From positions 8,278,334 through 8,342,333 of the forward strand of contig NC_045147.1 in NCBI RefSeq assembly GCF_008831285.2: 64,000 nt of DNA. The letters are read 5' to 3'. Of the stretch, positions 48,237-61,365 are shown piece after piece; position 1 is the first letter of the stretch; every line of letters begins with the position of its first letter. Below the pieces are notes generated by a model. It ran no database searches. It had not been told where the DNA came from and saw only the letters and a list, made by a program, of their open reading frames with translations. Source of the DNA: Nymphaea colorata. Its lineage: Eukaryota; Streptophyta; Magnoliopsida; Nymphaeales; Nymphaeaceae. The position numbers and the translations under genes were made by a program.

Positions 48237-49441
48237 GGATCACACAGATCGATGTCCGACACTCACCGGAGTGGGCTTCTTAGGTGGTGCTGCTGGTGCT
48301 GGTGCATCAAAAGGGATTTGAAACTTCAACCCCAAACATTCAAATAGAAGCTTCAGACAGTAAATTATTGTTTAAGCTTTACAAAATCACGAAGCCCAGC
48401 CGGACAGGACCGCAACACAAGATTTAAAATATAAAATTTCCAATTTGCCCCCAAGTCTAGCTCAGGTATATATGTTCCCAACTCGAATAAAAAATGTTAG
48501 TGCCAGGACAATCAAACCATAAGAACCAGTGATATTTAACATTGGCCATAATTAAGTTTTGGTTCCCATTCAGCTTACATATTCACAGAAAAAGCCATTG
48601 AACTCACACTATATCGTATGGACGATGTCAACCTAATCCCAAGTGCAGAAGAGATCAAATCTGGAAGAATGAATATCAAATATGCACATACGCAGACAAA
48701 AATTCCAATCGTACATGAGGAAGCTTGAACCAACACGAAGGAAACTATGTAGTAGCAGGTACACATGATAGACTAAGACACAATAAAAAAATGAACCATG
48801 CATTTGACTATGGAATAGCACATATATATGATTGAGAACAGGCCATTATTTTCGACAAATAACACAACTGAAAACTGAAAAATGAACAATGATGTAACAC
48901 ATACATATATAATGTTGTAAAAAAAATGGTAGCATGAAGACGGTTTGACAGTTGGCCACTACATATATACATATGAGTTAGAAATGGTCTTTATAATTCA
49001 GATGAACTCCTATTGGTGAAAGAAAGATGAGTTCATCAAATAAACATGCATCACAGTTTTTATGAAGGAACGTATTAATAGCAGACATATCAAACATAAA
49101 TGAATGAAACAATCGAGATCATCAACAGCAGGAAACAGTTAATGAAACATGTATATCATTTCAAGAGGGATTTATGTTGCATGCATATTAGGTAATAATA
49201 ATGAACATGAATTTTTATGATATATGAACAACACGTTAGAAAACATGAACTAAAATGCATATGGGGAAATGCATCACTAAAATAGGAAGATTATTTACTT
49301 GAGACAATGTCCGTCCACAAATTGGTAGCGCCTACCCACCGACCCTACGACAGAAGAGAGGAACTGGCAGCAAACTGGGAAATGAAAATGCTAAAGTCTT
49401 GAAGTCAAAAAGCCACATTAGGTACTTGTTCCGAAGGGCAT
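48237..49441. other. Intergenic region
   Basis: No gene is shown. The minus strand at 48330-48245 reads LKFQIPFDAPAPAAPPKKP and then TPVSVGH, a Pro/Ala-rich stretch next to the minisatellite that could be an exon relict. Confidence 0.35.
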
Positions 49442-50300
49442 CCAAGAGAACAATGGTTCATGTATTTGGCATGCGAAAACAAACTGCCTACCCTGGATCG
49501 ATCTCAAATTGAGGGTGTGGCATTGGCGAGCAAATGCTTTATTTGTCATCAACAAGAAGAAACCGTGGAGCATCTGATGCTAACGTGCTCCTTTGCAAAG
49601 TCTGTTTGGCAGATGGTGGTGGGAAAGTTCAAGAAAAAGAGTATCTCAATGCCCAACATAACCTCCGGTCTTGGGAAATGGTTCGCTGCAGGGTTCAAGC
49701 GTGGGTGGATTTCACGGAGTTGGAGGGTACTGTTTGGCTGCGTAGTTTGGGGTCTATGGATCTTTAGGAATCAGTGTATGCTAGGCCAGAATTCTGACGG
49801 AATGGAGGTTCAACTTTGCCGAGTGCTGAAAGTTTGTGAGGACAGCTGCATCACGACCAGCCAGAATGACACTGAGCTCAAGAGTATCTAGTTTTGGACT
49901 TTAACTGGATGTATTGCAGGAGAGTGGCCGAGAATTGGAGAAGGTTGCATTTGCTTTCAGATTGTCTCTATAGCTCTCAAACATGAACTCAAGTTCGCTT
50001 ACGGTTTCAGAGATTCATATAAAGAATTTTGTGGGAGTGACTTGAATAACATCACAGATGACCTACTCATGCCAGAAACAATGATTTTGCAAGAAATTCT
50101 TTCTTTCATCTTCCCTGATAGATGACAAAGGATTATTGTTATCTCAAACAATAAGACTTGCTGCGTTGGATCAGGAGGTGCTCTGAGGGTCGACATAGGT
50201 TGGATTCCAAACTTCAGAAAATTCTTCTGCGTGCCCAAAAGCTACATATTGTTTTTTGATGACCCTGCTATTGATATGGCCACTAAGCTGTTGGACCTGT
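49442..50300 (+). pseudogene. LINE (non-LTR retrotransposon) 3' end: zinc-binding and RNase H-like domains
   Basis: The 49460-49891 frame holds the RT zinc-binding (zf-RVT) pattern CFICHQQEETVEHLMLTC with the following SVWQ. Next come GWISRSWRVLFGCVVWGLW, then IFRNQCMLG, as in plant LINE tails. An RNase H-like continuation is readable to 50300 in broken frames (RIIVISNNKTCC, then FCVPKSY, then MATKLLDL). The endonuclease and RT domains are absent, as expected for a 5'-truncated copy. No clear poly(A) tail was found. Confidence 0.8.
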
Positions 50301-51480
50301 AATCTGGGCTTCTCTCCATGTTTTTGCATGGACGTGGAGGTCGTGCATACATTTTTGTGATGTATTTTTAGTCAGCTGGCAGATTTTGTTCATCCCTAAG
50401 GGATCTTTGTATAGCTAGATTTTCTTAATTCATTTTTGGGGGCGATCCCTCCAGCAGGGTCGTTTCTGCATTGCTGCTGGAATGATTGGGAACAATAAGC
50501 CCTAGGGTGCGGCAGCAGGGCAACTGCTGTGTTTGTGTACTTGTGTTCCGAAAGAGGGCAGCAAACCAGACTTGGTATAAGCCTTGATGTTTGAGATTAG
50601 ATCGCAAACAAAAAAGCCAACGGTAGGGATACTAGCATCGAAGGGCTCCTGAGAGCTGGTTAACCCTGTCCCCCTCGCCTGAATATTCGATGAGAAATCG
50701 GTGGCGGCAGCCATCCGTCGGTGCTCTCTCCCCTCTGGGTACCTCCCCCGATAAGATGATGGTGGGCGCTTCCGAATGATCGAGCAAGGTTTCATTTGAA
50801 GACACAGGAGCAGGCGGCACCTCCCATGTACACTGTCCGAGAATACAGGGGAGCTTGGTGGTGGAAAACAGGGGCAGCCGCTTGGAACTGCCGGTGGCAG
50901 GCTGATCATATTAGATGGCCTCTTGAGATCCTCTCTGATGGAAAACAGCCTGATGGTCTCCTACTAGTGGTGATGAACTTTGATGGAAAACAGCCTGATT
51001 ATGTCCTGCTGGTGGTGATAAGCAGGGATACATACACCAAGGGCGGCAGGTGTGGAATAGAGATGAGGGTTTTAGCACAGGTACAGGTTGAGAGGAGGGC
51101 CTCTTGTGGGTGTCCTTGTTGGAGGAACAGAGAGGCACAACCTTTTGGGTCGACGCCAGGATAGCGGATGGTGACGATGGCGGGTGGAAAAAGTAGGCGT
51201 GCAGGCAATGATCGCTAGTGAAGGAGGGTCAGCTGAACGGAGGTTGTAGCAACGGCTTTACAGGATGGCAACGGTGAAGGTGGAAGGAGGGTTGCTGAGA
51301 TTGGATTGGGGCCGAAGGCAAGAGGGATGGAAATGAGCAGAGAGCAAAAGGTGCGGTGGCCAAATTTAGTAGTAAGCAGGGATGGCCAAAGTGAGCAACG
51401 GGACCCTCCATCGTTTCTTCGAATCCAACGGTGAAGTGGTCGTATGCTGATGGCTGGTTTTAAAATTTTGAGAATCACTT
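50301..51480. other. GC-richer unidentified stretch
   Basis: Open frames occur on both strands (for example 50502-50909 and 51215-51478 minus, 50796-51164 plus) but none has a family pattern. The overlap on both strands suggests low-stop composition and not genes. It could be the tail of the LINE or an unannotated 5' exon region. Confidence 0.35.
50936..51025. repeat. 45-bp tandem duplication
   Basis: Units 50936-50980 and 50981-51025 share tgatggaaaacagcctgat, then a tcct segment, then a tggtggtgat segment. They are in frame (DGKQPD repeated). Confidence 0.9.
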
Positions 51481-52735
51481 CAAAAAATTTAGAAAATTCT
51501 TGAAATTTGACTTGAAATTATTCGAAAACTATTTTTAATTTATTCCATAAGCTTTGAAAATAGATTTTTAAATATATTAAATTTGTTTTTGGAATCAACT
51601 GAGAATTTCTCCAAAATTTTAGAAATTTTTAAATATTTGCAAATCAACTTCCAAATTTGCTTGAAGTTCCATAAAATTGGATGACATTCACAAAGTTTGT
51701 AGGACAGATTTGAAGGTTTATTTGAAAATCCATATGATTTCAAAAATCCCTGACAAATCTTGTAGTTTAACTTGAAACTCATCGAATTAAAATATAAATA
51801 ATTATATTTTGATCCAATTTAGATAGGAACATTTGAAATAGATCCAGATTATTTCGATTTGTGACCCTTCTTTAAATAAATGAATCTTAGATCTCAATAT
51901 GAGATTGCTTAAAGCTTGATAGGACATCGATTCAAATCTGGAAATGATTTGAATCTAATAGTAAAAATTTTGGATAGGGAATTTATATCCAGAACATGAG
52001 AGATATCATGGATCATCAAAGAAGTTTCAAAAAATGATATCCTAGATCAAGAAATAAATATTGGACAATGAATCTTGATTGATATGAATCATAATGGTGG
52101 ATCCAAAACCCGTAACAATGGAATCGGCCTTCGGATATCAAAATGAGTGAGATTAGACACATTGAGTCATTTGGCAAGAATTTGTCTAGTCATCGTTAGA
52201 AAATGGTTGTGGAAACAAGAAATAATTGAAGATGATAGAACAAGGGTTCCATGGTGGCAAGATGAACAAAGGTAGAAAGAACTTAGGAAATGGGTTCAGG
52301 CCTAATTCAGGTGTAAGACCTTCATTTTTTTTAAATGCTTTTGAAAAGTAGTTTGAAAATAACATAATGAAGGGTAAAATGATAATTTTGATAAATAAAA
52401 GTTATTTTGTGTTTACATTTGAGGCGATGAAAGCCATGCTTAGTGGCAAAGGCTAAACACTCCAAATTTATAAAATAAAAATAAAAATGCCCCAGTTGGA
52501 AAAACTGGTATGACCTCATGGAAATGAGTAGTGCTTGTTCAAAAAGATGCACCAGAATCAAAACACATGTGATATTCCAAAATACTTGTACAAAGTCATG
52601 TTGAGAGTAAAAGATTCTACATTGTGAACATTTGTGCGACATTGTGAGATTTACATGTTTGGATCAAAACATGGTTTGAGAGATGTTTATTCTAAGCTGC
52701 TGGCGAATGCTACTATTTCATGATGCTTGATCAGA
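51481..52735. other. AT-rich LTR-like DNA left of the hAT element
   Basis: Repeated words such as gaaatttgacttgaaat and an aagggtaaaatgataatttt phrase are usual in plant gypsy LTRs. It continues after the hAT at 59299. No boundaries are shown. Confidence 0.45.
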
Positions 52736-52743
52736 ATTGTGAT

Positions 52744-54440
52744 CAAAGTTGGCAAACTTGGGAATCAGATCTGCATACAACCGGGTCGCTAGGTCAGTAG
52801 GCTGACTCGGCAACTCGGTCGGATCAGGTATCGGGTATCAAACTCGAACAAACATGCAGCTAAGTCACCAGGTTAGTGAGTTGACTCGGTGACTCGATCG
52901 GGTCAAGTCAAACAATTGTAGCTTATGAGAATTAAAGTGTTAAATTATTAAACACAATTTGAATTATACAACTACAAAATAACAATTAAGCATAGCACAA
53001 CATCTAATAGCAAGGACAATCTAACAAAAATGTGCAAAGAAAGTAAACATAGAACTGTGGAAACTTTTGACTGCCTGATTGGTGTAGGGCTCGAGTTGTC
53101 CTATATATACAATACAAATAGATGCCTACATAACTGGCACATGGCTAAGCCTGGGCACCGGGCCAGGTACATGGCACCCAGCCCGACTCGTGCCTAGGCT
53201 CGGGCCTAAAAAAAGGCACTGGGTCGGCTCAATAAGTTATTTGGCCAGCTTGGGTGGGCCCGACTAAGCCTAGCTAGGCCCGATAAGATTTTTTTTTTAA
53301 TTTTAATTTTATTGATTTCTATGTATAATTATAATATTTTGTTACGATTAATTATATATATTATTTTATATAATATATATATATATATATATATTTATTT
53401 ATTTATTTATTTATTTATTTTAATCGGGCCAGGCCTGGGCTATAGTTTCAGGTGTTGGGCCGCCCCATGCCTAGCTACTTATTGGGCTAGGCTGGCCCGA
53501 TGCCCAGCTGACACATGGCACGATATGCCCTAGACAGATAATATACTCTACGTAAAAGAGTAGCGTACATGTACATTTGTGACTCTGTGCAACTGTGAGG
53601 TAAACTCTAAATAGGTGTCTTATGCAAACTTATCATCATATCATAAACATTAGTGGAAATATACAAGCAACATCAAATTATAAATTTCTTAGATAAAAAC
53701 TAATATGACATAAAAGTTAAAATTCAACACATAAGTATAAACTACGGTTGGAAAACTGAAAGAGGCATGGCATAGTTGGCAAATTTGGGAATTAGACTTG
53801 GATCGGCACACAACCGGGTCACTAGGTCCTTGGGTCCTCAGGTTGACTTGGTGACTCGATTGGGTCAGGTATCGCGTATCAAACTCGGACTAGGATGCAA
53901 CCGGGTCACTGGGTCAACGAGTTGACTCGGTGACTTGGTTGGGCAGGTCAAACAATTGTAGCTTATGAGAATTAAAGTGTTAAATTATTAAACTCAATTT
54001 GAATTGTACAACTACAAAATAACAATTAAGCATATGACAACATCTAGCAGCAAGGACCATCTAACCATAATGTGCAAAGTGAACATACAATAGTGGAAAC
54101 CTGTGCCTACGTAATTGGCATATGGCATGACCTCTCATATGTATAGAATTTAAAAAATTCATGCGTAACTGGTGCATGGCATGATCTATCCTAGGCAAAT
54201 AATGTGCTCTACACTAAAAGAGTGGTGTAAGTGTATCTCTGTGACTCGGTGCAACTGCAAGGTAAACTCTAAAGAGGTGCCTTATACAAATTCATCATCA
54301 TATCATAAACATAGGTCGGCATATATAGGCAACATCCAAGTATACAATCAAATTGATTAAATAAAAACTAATATGACTTAAAAGTTAAACTGAAAACACA
54401 AATATAAAAGATGGCTGTAAACTTGAAAGAAGCATGGTGC
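52744..54440. repeat. Tandem duplication of the hAT 3' terminal region
   Basis: Unit 1 is 52744-53770 and unit 2 starts at 53771 (CATAGTTGGCAAA). Shared blocks in the same order: ttggcaaa-ttgggaat; accgggtc-ctaggtc; caattgtagcttatgagaat and the following 60 bases; tgtgcaaag; gtaaactctaaa-aggtg; tcatcatatcataaaca. Unit 1 is longer because of the MITE at 53146. Confidence 0.92.
53146..53511. mobile_element. 366-bp hAT-type MITE nested in duplication unit 1
   Basis: The terminal repeats are CTGGGCACCGGGCCAG near the left end and CTGGGCATCGGGCCAG near the right end read inward. A perfect 8-bp duplication CACATGGC lies at 53138-53145 and 53512-53519. The interior has ggcccg-rich arms and an AT core with (TA)n and (ATTT)n. 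Unit 2 of the host duplication shows the empty site, gtgcatggcatga, near 54171. Confidence 0.93.
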
Positions 54441-55289
54441 GTACCTAATCAAGATGATAGATACATGTTTGAAAGTTGAAACCGTGAAGTGTGAACTTTG
54501 ATTTTTGAACTTAAAGCCTTCAATTCAAGATTGATGAAATATATAATACATTGCAATCACAAAGCTTTCTTCAATTCACTCTTTCATATGAAAAAAAAAT
54601 ATATATATTAATTTCAGTTGAACATAACTTTCAGTTCTCATATATGATATATCATCAAATAACAAAATACATAGTATCCCATGTGGTAATAACATATTTA
54701 ATAAGTTGATTGTCTTACAAAAAAAATTAAGAAAATGACAATCAGCAAAAAATGGAATTCTATGTATTCCCCCAAAAAATATTTTCTAGTGTAAAAAATA
54801 TATTAAAAAATAAAAAAACTTTGACTATTCAATATAAGTACAACAATACAAGTGTACATTTCAAAATATACAACTTCTTAGTTCCTAGGTATTTAGAGTC
54901 TTAATCTCGTAGACTCTTAGAAAGTTTTCATATCATCACCATCATCATCATCATTCAACAAAAAAGTTCATATCTACAAGGTCTTCCTGTGCACTTTCTT
55001 CATGTTTTGGACTTGCTCCTCCATTTTATTCATCTTCATTTTGTTTAGTGTACCTTAGTAAGTCTATATCTATATTTTCTTGTTCATATTCATCTTACAT
55101 TTAAACATAAAATATAAATGTTGACTTTTTACAAAATAAAATATGTACTTGAAAAAGGATGATGGATCAATTACAAAGATATATTCATCATATAATAGAA
55201 AGTACATATTTTATTATTGACCACAATTTTGATTATCTTAATATCCAATTGTCAACTGGATTTTCAAGGAAAATATCGTCCAATGAGAC
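54441..55289 (-). other. hAT 3' untranslated region and acidic C-terminal tail
   Basis: On the minus strand a run of GAT codons (54955-54935) gives a DDDD-type tail, as in some plant hAT transposases. The rest is AT-rich. Confidence 0.45.
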
Positions 55290-56687
55290 AGGGTTGAATT
55301 CTCTTGTACTTGAGACTTATTTCTCCCTTAGTCTCAAGTTGTAATGCACATAGACCAAGTCATTGAGTCCGTTTTGTTGTATTTTATTGCGCATTTTTGT
55401 GTGAATCTGATCAAACGTACTTCAGTTGCGTTCGCAACTACTTGAAGAACATGTTTGACTAAGAACACATATAACAACTTTTTGCAATTCTGGTGTGCAC
55501 AACCTCCATGCTCTTCCCACCATATTCCTAAATAAAGACAGAAAATTGTAATACTAAGTCAAATATATCATTATAATGATTAAAAAGTGTATTATTAATT
55601 GACATGGTAACAATTGAAAGGGCACTAGTAATTTTTCATGACCAAATGAGTACCAAATTTGATTGAGCTCATGTGAATTATTTGGCCCCATGAAAAGCAA
55701 AATAAAAATTATGATGTAATAAAATTGTGGTATTTTACTAGATAAAAATTAAAATTATAAATGAAAACTAAAAGCAAACTTGCAATGTTGCATCCGCTAC
55801 TTTTTGAATATTTGACTCTACGTGCATGATGCATTCTTTTAGTCCATGCCTAATTTCAGGAACCACAAAATAACCAGCAAGAAAATAAATCCATTATGAA
55901 AACTAAATAAATAACTGAAAATATAAAATTATAAGTTTGTAATTCAATTACAATTAAATTTTTACCATCGAGAATGACGATGAGTATTGAAATACAAGAT
56001 TTACAAAATATCCAGCAATATGAAGAAGGTGGTGGATTGGTTTGCCCTTTCTTTGTCGATTATTTTTCAATAAACTTTGCACTATCTTTCATCACCACCA
56101 TATAACTTTTTAATTTTCAATGTCACTCTATTCATTGCTCCATATACATATCCCATCTTAGGTTGGTCATCACTGTCAACCAACCTCAGTACTTGAATCA
56201 AAGGCTCAATTGTCTTCACTAATATAGCTACTATCTTCCAAAATAATTAGTTCATGACAAATTTTTCAGCTTCTTTTCCTTCTTCCAATTTAGAAAAGCT
56301 TTAAGCTGTCCATTGGCCAAATGTAAACATCATTTTCAAACTATTTTTGTGTCTTCGCAAACTATGAAGCAAAATGAAGTTTGTTGCAAACCTTGTTTCC
56401 ACTAGCTTCAAAGTTTCTTTCTTGTTGGTGAAAGAATTTCTCATCTCATGCAACAACAAAGTATGGTTATATATAAATTTGGTTGTTCTGATTACTTTAG
56501 ATATACAATTCTTCACATTAGTCAGCTTTCCAATATCCTTAATAATAAGATATAAACAATGAGCATTGCATGGGGTCCAAAACAAGTTATATTCTTTCTT
56601 TAATAGCCTCTATGCAGCTGCAAAATTGACAGCATTGTCAGTTACAACCTGTAAAGAATATATCATGCAAAAGTTATAAGTTTATAA

Positions 56688-56772
<85 letters not shown>

Positions 56773-57640
56773 GTATGTTTGTATATTTAAACATTTAAGG
56801 ATAATGAATACTAAGTAGTGAGTAGTTACCTATACCACATTCTGTTGGTCAACTTCTATCGCAACTTGACTTAACATCTTGAACAAGTTGTTTGCTTCTT
56901 TGACAACACTTAATGCATCCATGGACTCCGAAAAGTATACTCATTTGAGATACTAAACCAAGAAATTTAGGGTTGCTCTATTTTTATTGTCATTCCAGCC
57001 GTCAGCCATTAATTATGCATCCAGTCAAAGCCCATGATTCTTTGAAACTTTTTAATGTATCAATATTTCTTATCTTTTCTAAAAATTTTCCTGCAATAAC
57101 CTTTCTACTTGGCGGTATCAAATGAGGACTAACTTCACCTATGACACATACCATTTCGCTGAAATAAGGGGTACTAGCCACATTAAAAGGAATTTCAGCA
57201 TGATAAAAAAACCTTGAAATAGCTGTGCACATTCTTTGCCTTATTTGCTTGTCAATTTGATCTTTTAAATCAGTTATTTCAAATTTGTAAACATAGACAC
57301 ATTATTGACAACAACGTAATCTATTCCTTTTCCTTTATGCAGCTTAGATAATTTCATTGCATCATTTTCATCATCATTGTTGGAGCCTGAATTACACGTT
57401 ACCAACTTTTTCTCTCTTATTCTCCATTTTTGAAGCCCTAAACCCCATGAGATACTCTAATATTTTTTTTTCACTGCTTGATATACTTCTCCACAGGGTT
57501 CAATTTCCCCTTGTAAGTGGGCAAGATGTTGCATCATCTTATTATTGCCACTAGATATCACCTTCTGACAAAATGAACATTTCACTCTTTTCCTTTTTTG
57601 ATCAACAAGCAGACAATGCATCCAACCAGGGTCTCAATCT
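55290..57640 (-). pseudogene. hAT transposase pseudogene (BED finger, DUF659, dimerisation domain)
   Basis: Read on the minus strand, the BED finger at about 57640-57470 has DPGWMHC, VKCSFCQK, then MMQHLAHLQGE. A DUF659-like part at 57232-57002 reads SRFFYHAEIPFNVAST, then PPSRKVIAGKFLEKI. Phrases at 57000-56850 match GW-D---R-L-NFLV and SVDA. CNAHCLYLIIKDIGKL and ETRFATNFILLHSL occur at 56585-56330. The dimerisation end at 55515-55330 reads TPELQKVVICVLSQTCSSSS, then CERN, a stop (Trp codon to TGA), STFDQIHTKMRN, then LNDLVYVHYNLRL. Stops, frameshifts and a (TA)n expansion make it inactive. Confidence 0.9.
56692..56779. repeat. (TA)n followed by (TATG)n microsatellite
   Basis: About 35 TA units then four TATG units, inside the transposase pseudogene. 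Confidence 0.95.
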
Positions 57641-59290
57641 TTTGCAATGGAGTATGAAGTATCACACATATTTATGTCTACGATATACAAAAACAATCAA
57701 TTAACATGCTCAATTGTTAGGTAATCAATTTTAGAAACACGAGAGGCAAGACTATGAAAAGGCTGAATTAAGAGAAAGAAATGTTTCACTTTCTGCAAAA
57801 AATAAGAAGAGATTATGAATAATAAAGTGATGACATTAAAAATAAGACTTAAACACAAAAATAAAAAAAAAGGTAACCATAATGGCCATTACCATCACAA
57901 TCAAAATCTTATTATTGTGCAAGCTAGCGTGCATAGCATGTCATGAAATAGCACATCAACTTTGGACAAGAATTTATATTCAATGGACAACATTTATCAC
58001 TTATAAGATTAGTATATATGGAAAACTAAGATTTTTAACTAGATCATTCATGTATTATGACTATTTTCTATCAATTATCTCTTTGTAGCACCATTGGAAT
58101 GGATGGCACAACTGCATAGGTTTGTTTTTGCTTGATTTGTGCAAACCGGCAATTAAAATTTTCATCGCCAAAGCTTGTGGGACATCAGCCACCTCTCTCT
58201 CTCTCTTGCGTCGTCCTAACCACCTCTTACCTCACCTAGTTGCTCATCCCAAAGTAACAAAAATAAAATTTTGCATTATAGACTTGAAAATAACACATAT
58301 AAATAATAAATCAATACTCCCACTAAAGACAAGAGTACCAACTACCTCACTCACAAACAATAAAACAAACATGGTCATAGTCGAGACGATAAAATAAAAA
58401 GCAAGATTACAAGCAAAATGAGAGCACACTATTCACTCTGTCTTAAGTTAAAAAGAAAAAGGCTTACGACAAATAAAGTAATGAAACCAAATTCATTCTC
58501 TCATAAACAAGAAAAACTTGAAGCAACTAAGAGTCTAAGACCTTAAATTGGAGGAAATGCCAACAAAATTAAGAGTGCTTGTGGAAAAACAGGAAGAGAC
58601 CCTTATGAGTGCAGCATGACAAAGACCATCCCATTCAATCATCTCCCTTATCCTTTAACATCCACCCTTGCTTCCATGGCCGATGGTTAAAAATCAATCA
58701 TGAACCAAGTGATTTAGAGAAAGCAAGACAGAATAATATATAGATAGAGAGAAATAGTTTAGAACATAGAAATAGTGAAAATGAAGTACTTGAGGTCTTG
58801 ATGCGGCTGAGCTTGAGGATTAAGGAACACTGAAGCATTGCACTACATCACCAGTCTGCTGGATGGTGGACATTGTCGCAGCCTTGCAAGTACATCATTG
58901 CTGATCGGTCATTGCTGGGCGATGGCTTTAACCCTACCACCCATGGGCCTCCACTGTGACACTGTCTACTATAGTGTAATGTGAATGCCAAAACCCGAAA
59001 GCAAAAAGAAAGGCATCAGGTAGGAAGCAAACTGTAGCTTTTGCCTTTTGGGTTTTGTTCGATTTTTGTGAACTGGTTCATGAAATCCGTTTAAATCTCA
59101 AAACGGTTTCATTAGTGATACATGACAGTAAACCATCAATATATGTATCACACTTGACTCGGACAATCCCGATCCAGATGAACGATCCACCGGTCCCACA
59201 ATTCTCTGAGGGTGCACCCAGGACTTGGTCTGGTTTCGTTTGGGTCTTGACTCGTGACCCAATAGAGATGAGTCGGGTCTACCAACTATC
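57641..59290 (-). other. hAT 5' region
   Basis: AT-rich upstream region with a GC-richer part at 58790-58990 that could be a leader exon. It ends in subterminal text with gactcgtgaccc and gagtcgggtc words (59225-59280), echoing the other end of the element. Confidence 0.5.
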
Positions 59291-60354
59291 ATTGTGATTG
59301 AGAGAAGCCTTGCTCAAAAGATGTCTTAGTATGCACTGATGCGACATCGTGAAAAGTGGTTGTTTTGAAATGCTTGTTCAAAAGCTTATTTTAAACGAAA
59401 GATACTTCAGCCCATAGACTAGCTTAACATTGTGAAAGATCCTTGCTCCAAAAATACTAGTCAAAATATAGTTCAAAGACAGAGATGTCTCAGTTATGAG
59501 GAAAAAGCTCATAGTTTTGAAAAGCATTTTCTTGATGTTCAAATCGTAAAGCACAAGGTGTTCGCACGCTACCCTCTTCTCAAAGGGTGTCGAAATGCGT
59601 ATCAACAAAATTCTTTCAAAATTGAGGTTTTGAGGAAAAATTTTTAAAAGAAATGGATCCGCCCCTCGGTACGAGGTCCAACCATTCCTGCCGCCTTTAA
59701 TAGGAGTAATTGGACCAAGGACTAAGGATCACTTGGATCATGTACGAGTTATTGATGCAAATCTTAATCCTATATGCTTGTGCATTGAGCTTTTGGATTC
59801 AAGAACCAAAATTAATTTTGAATAAGTGATTTGAACTTATTTTGAAAATGAATTTGAAGATTGAAGCGTTTTCAAGTTGATTTAAAAACCTTTGTTTTGG
59901 TGCCATTTGATTTGAAATTCTCAATTCGTAGAGATTTTGAAGATTAAAATTGAGTTCTTTGTTGAGAACTTAAGATGATTCATGGGTTAAAATTATGATC
60001 GTCTTATGATCAACTTTTGGGAAAATAGCTAAGTTTCCTTAGCAAACAAAATTGATTTTGAATTTTTCTTTTGACAAATCGTGTGATTTGGTTAGATAGA
60101 GTTCATTTTTTTTTATAGAACATATGTTCCAAATTGTTACAAAACGTGTTGTTTTCTAAACATATTTTGGCTAAGATTGTGAATGCATTGCTTATGTTTT
60201 CTTTTAAAGTTAACTGAAGTTAACAAATTCTTGTTGCAATATGACTTGGTCACTTTTTACAACTTAAATTTGAATCAGTTAATTTCTTGAGAATGTGCAT
60301 GTAGTGCTATTGACTTTGAGTGAAAGTAAATGCATGAAATGAAAAGGGAAACTA

Positions 60355-60452
60355 TATGAAACATTCATTCTTCTCTCTCTCATAATATCTCAAAATTCAG
60401 TCATATGAAACATATATTCTTCACTCTCTCATAATGTCTCAAAGTTCATTCA
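60355..60452. repeat. 49-bp tandem duplication
   Basis: Units 60355-60403 and 60404-60452 both read tatgaaaca, ttcttc, ctctctcataat, then tctcaaa and attca, with a few differences. Confidence 0.85.
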
Positions 60453-61342
60453 TTGCAATCACACGTCATATAATCTATGCATGACGATTGATTTTGATTA
60501 AAATGTAGGACTTTCTCTAAATGTGTTCATCACATTACTAAGCACATGAATTAGAGATGTAGTCCATAAGCTTGAGACTTAACAAAATGATGAAGAATGA
60601 TGCCAAAATCAGTTTTTAAGCTAGATGGGAGACGTGGATGACATCCAGCTTTGTCTCAAAATAAAAAATATTAGATATTGGGCTGGTTTAAATAACTGAA
60701 AATTGTAGGAATTGATTCCAAGAGAGAGACTTTTTTTTAGATGGAGATGACAAATCTTTCAAACCTATTCAAAGTTCAGATTTCATGCAAATGAAATCGT
60801 CTTCTTTGGACGATTTTAGGATAATTGGCATTTCAAGTATGCAACTTTTGACATTCTTAAGCCAATTTCTATAAAACATGGTTTGATTTCAACAACTTAC
60901 ATACACTTATGTATGGATTACTGAAATTAAGCAGATTTTAAAATGAAATGAAAATGATCTCATAGCTTTGTACTATGAAAATCAATAAAAATGATCCATT
61001 TTAACAAGAGATTGCACATGTATATATATATATAACAATATATACATATACGTACCTTACTCTTCAAAATGAAATTTTATCAAGGGATTAACTCACGAAT
61101 CATGATGATTCATGGTTGGGTTCTTTTACTTAGGAAGATTGAAAACTTGTTTCAAATCTTCCCTACCATCCTTGATCAATTGAAAAAACATAAAACAAAA
61201 TAACTTTAAATAAAAAGACATAAATGAATGCTCAAGCTAGTCCATCTTTAGTTTCACCATGCAAAGGTGGATTGCATTCATGACAATGCATCCATCCTTA
61301 AGAGGCTTTTTCGTCATATACATTGCGGCAAAATCACTCTTT

Positions 61343-61365
61343 CACCATGAGATTCTCTCATGGTG
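61343..61365. repeat. Perfect 10-bp hairpin with 3-nt loop
   Basis: The left arm CACCATGAGA and right arm TCTCATGGTG are exact reverse complements around TTC. Confidence 0.9.

Larger units (their letters stand above)
52744..59290 (-). mobile_element. 6.5-kb hAT transposon with perfect 8-bp target duplication
   Basis: ATTGTGAT occurs exactly at 52736-52743 and 59291-59298. The ends are imperfect inverted repeats: CAAAGTTGGCAAAC at left and GATAGTTGGTAGAC read inward from the right. Subterminal DNA on both sides is rich in gactcgg and gggtca words. Inside are a BED-finger hAT transposase on the minus strand (55290-57640) and an acidic tail. Two tandem copies of the 3' subterminal region lie at 52744-54440. 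Stops in the transposase show that it is no longer autonomous. Confidence 0.85.

Noticed and set aside
50502-51478. Several overlapping open frames on both strands
   Set aside because: No family pattern, and openness on both strands points to base composition.
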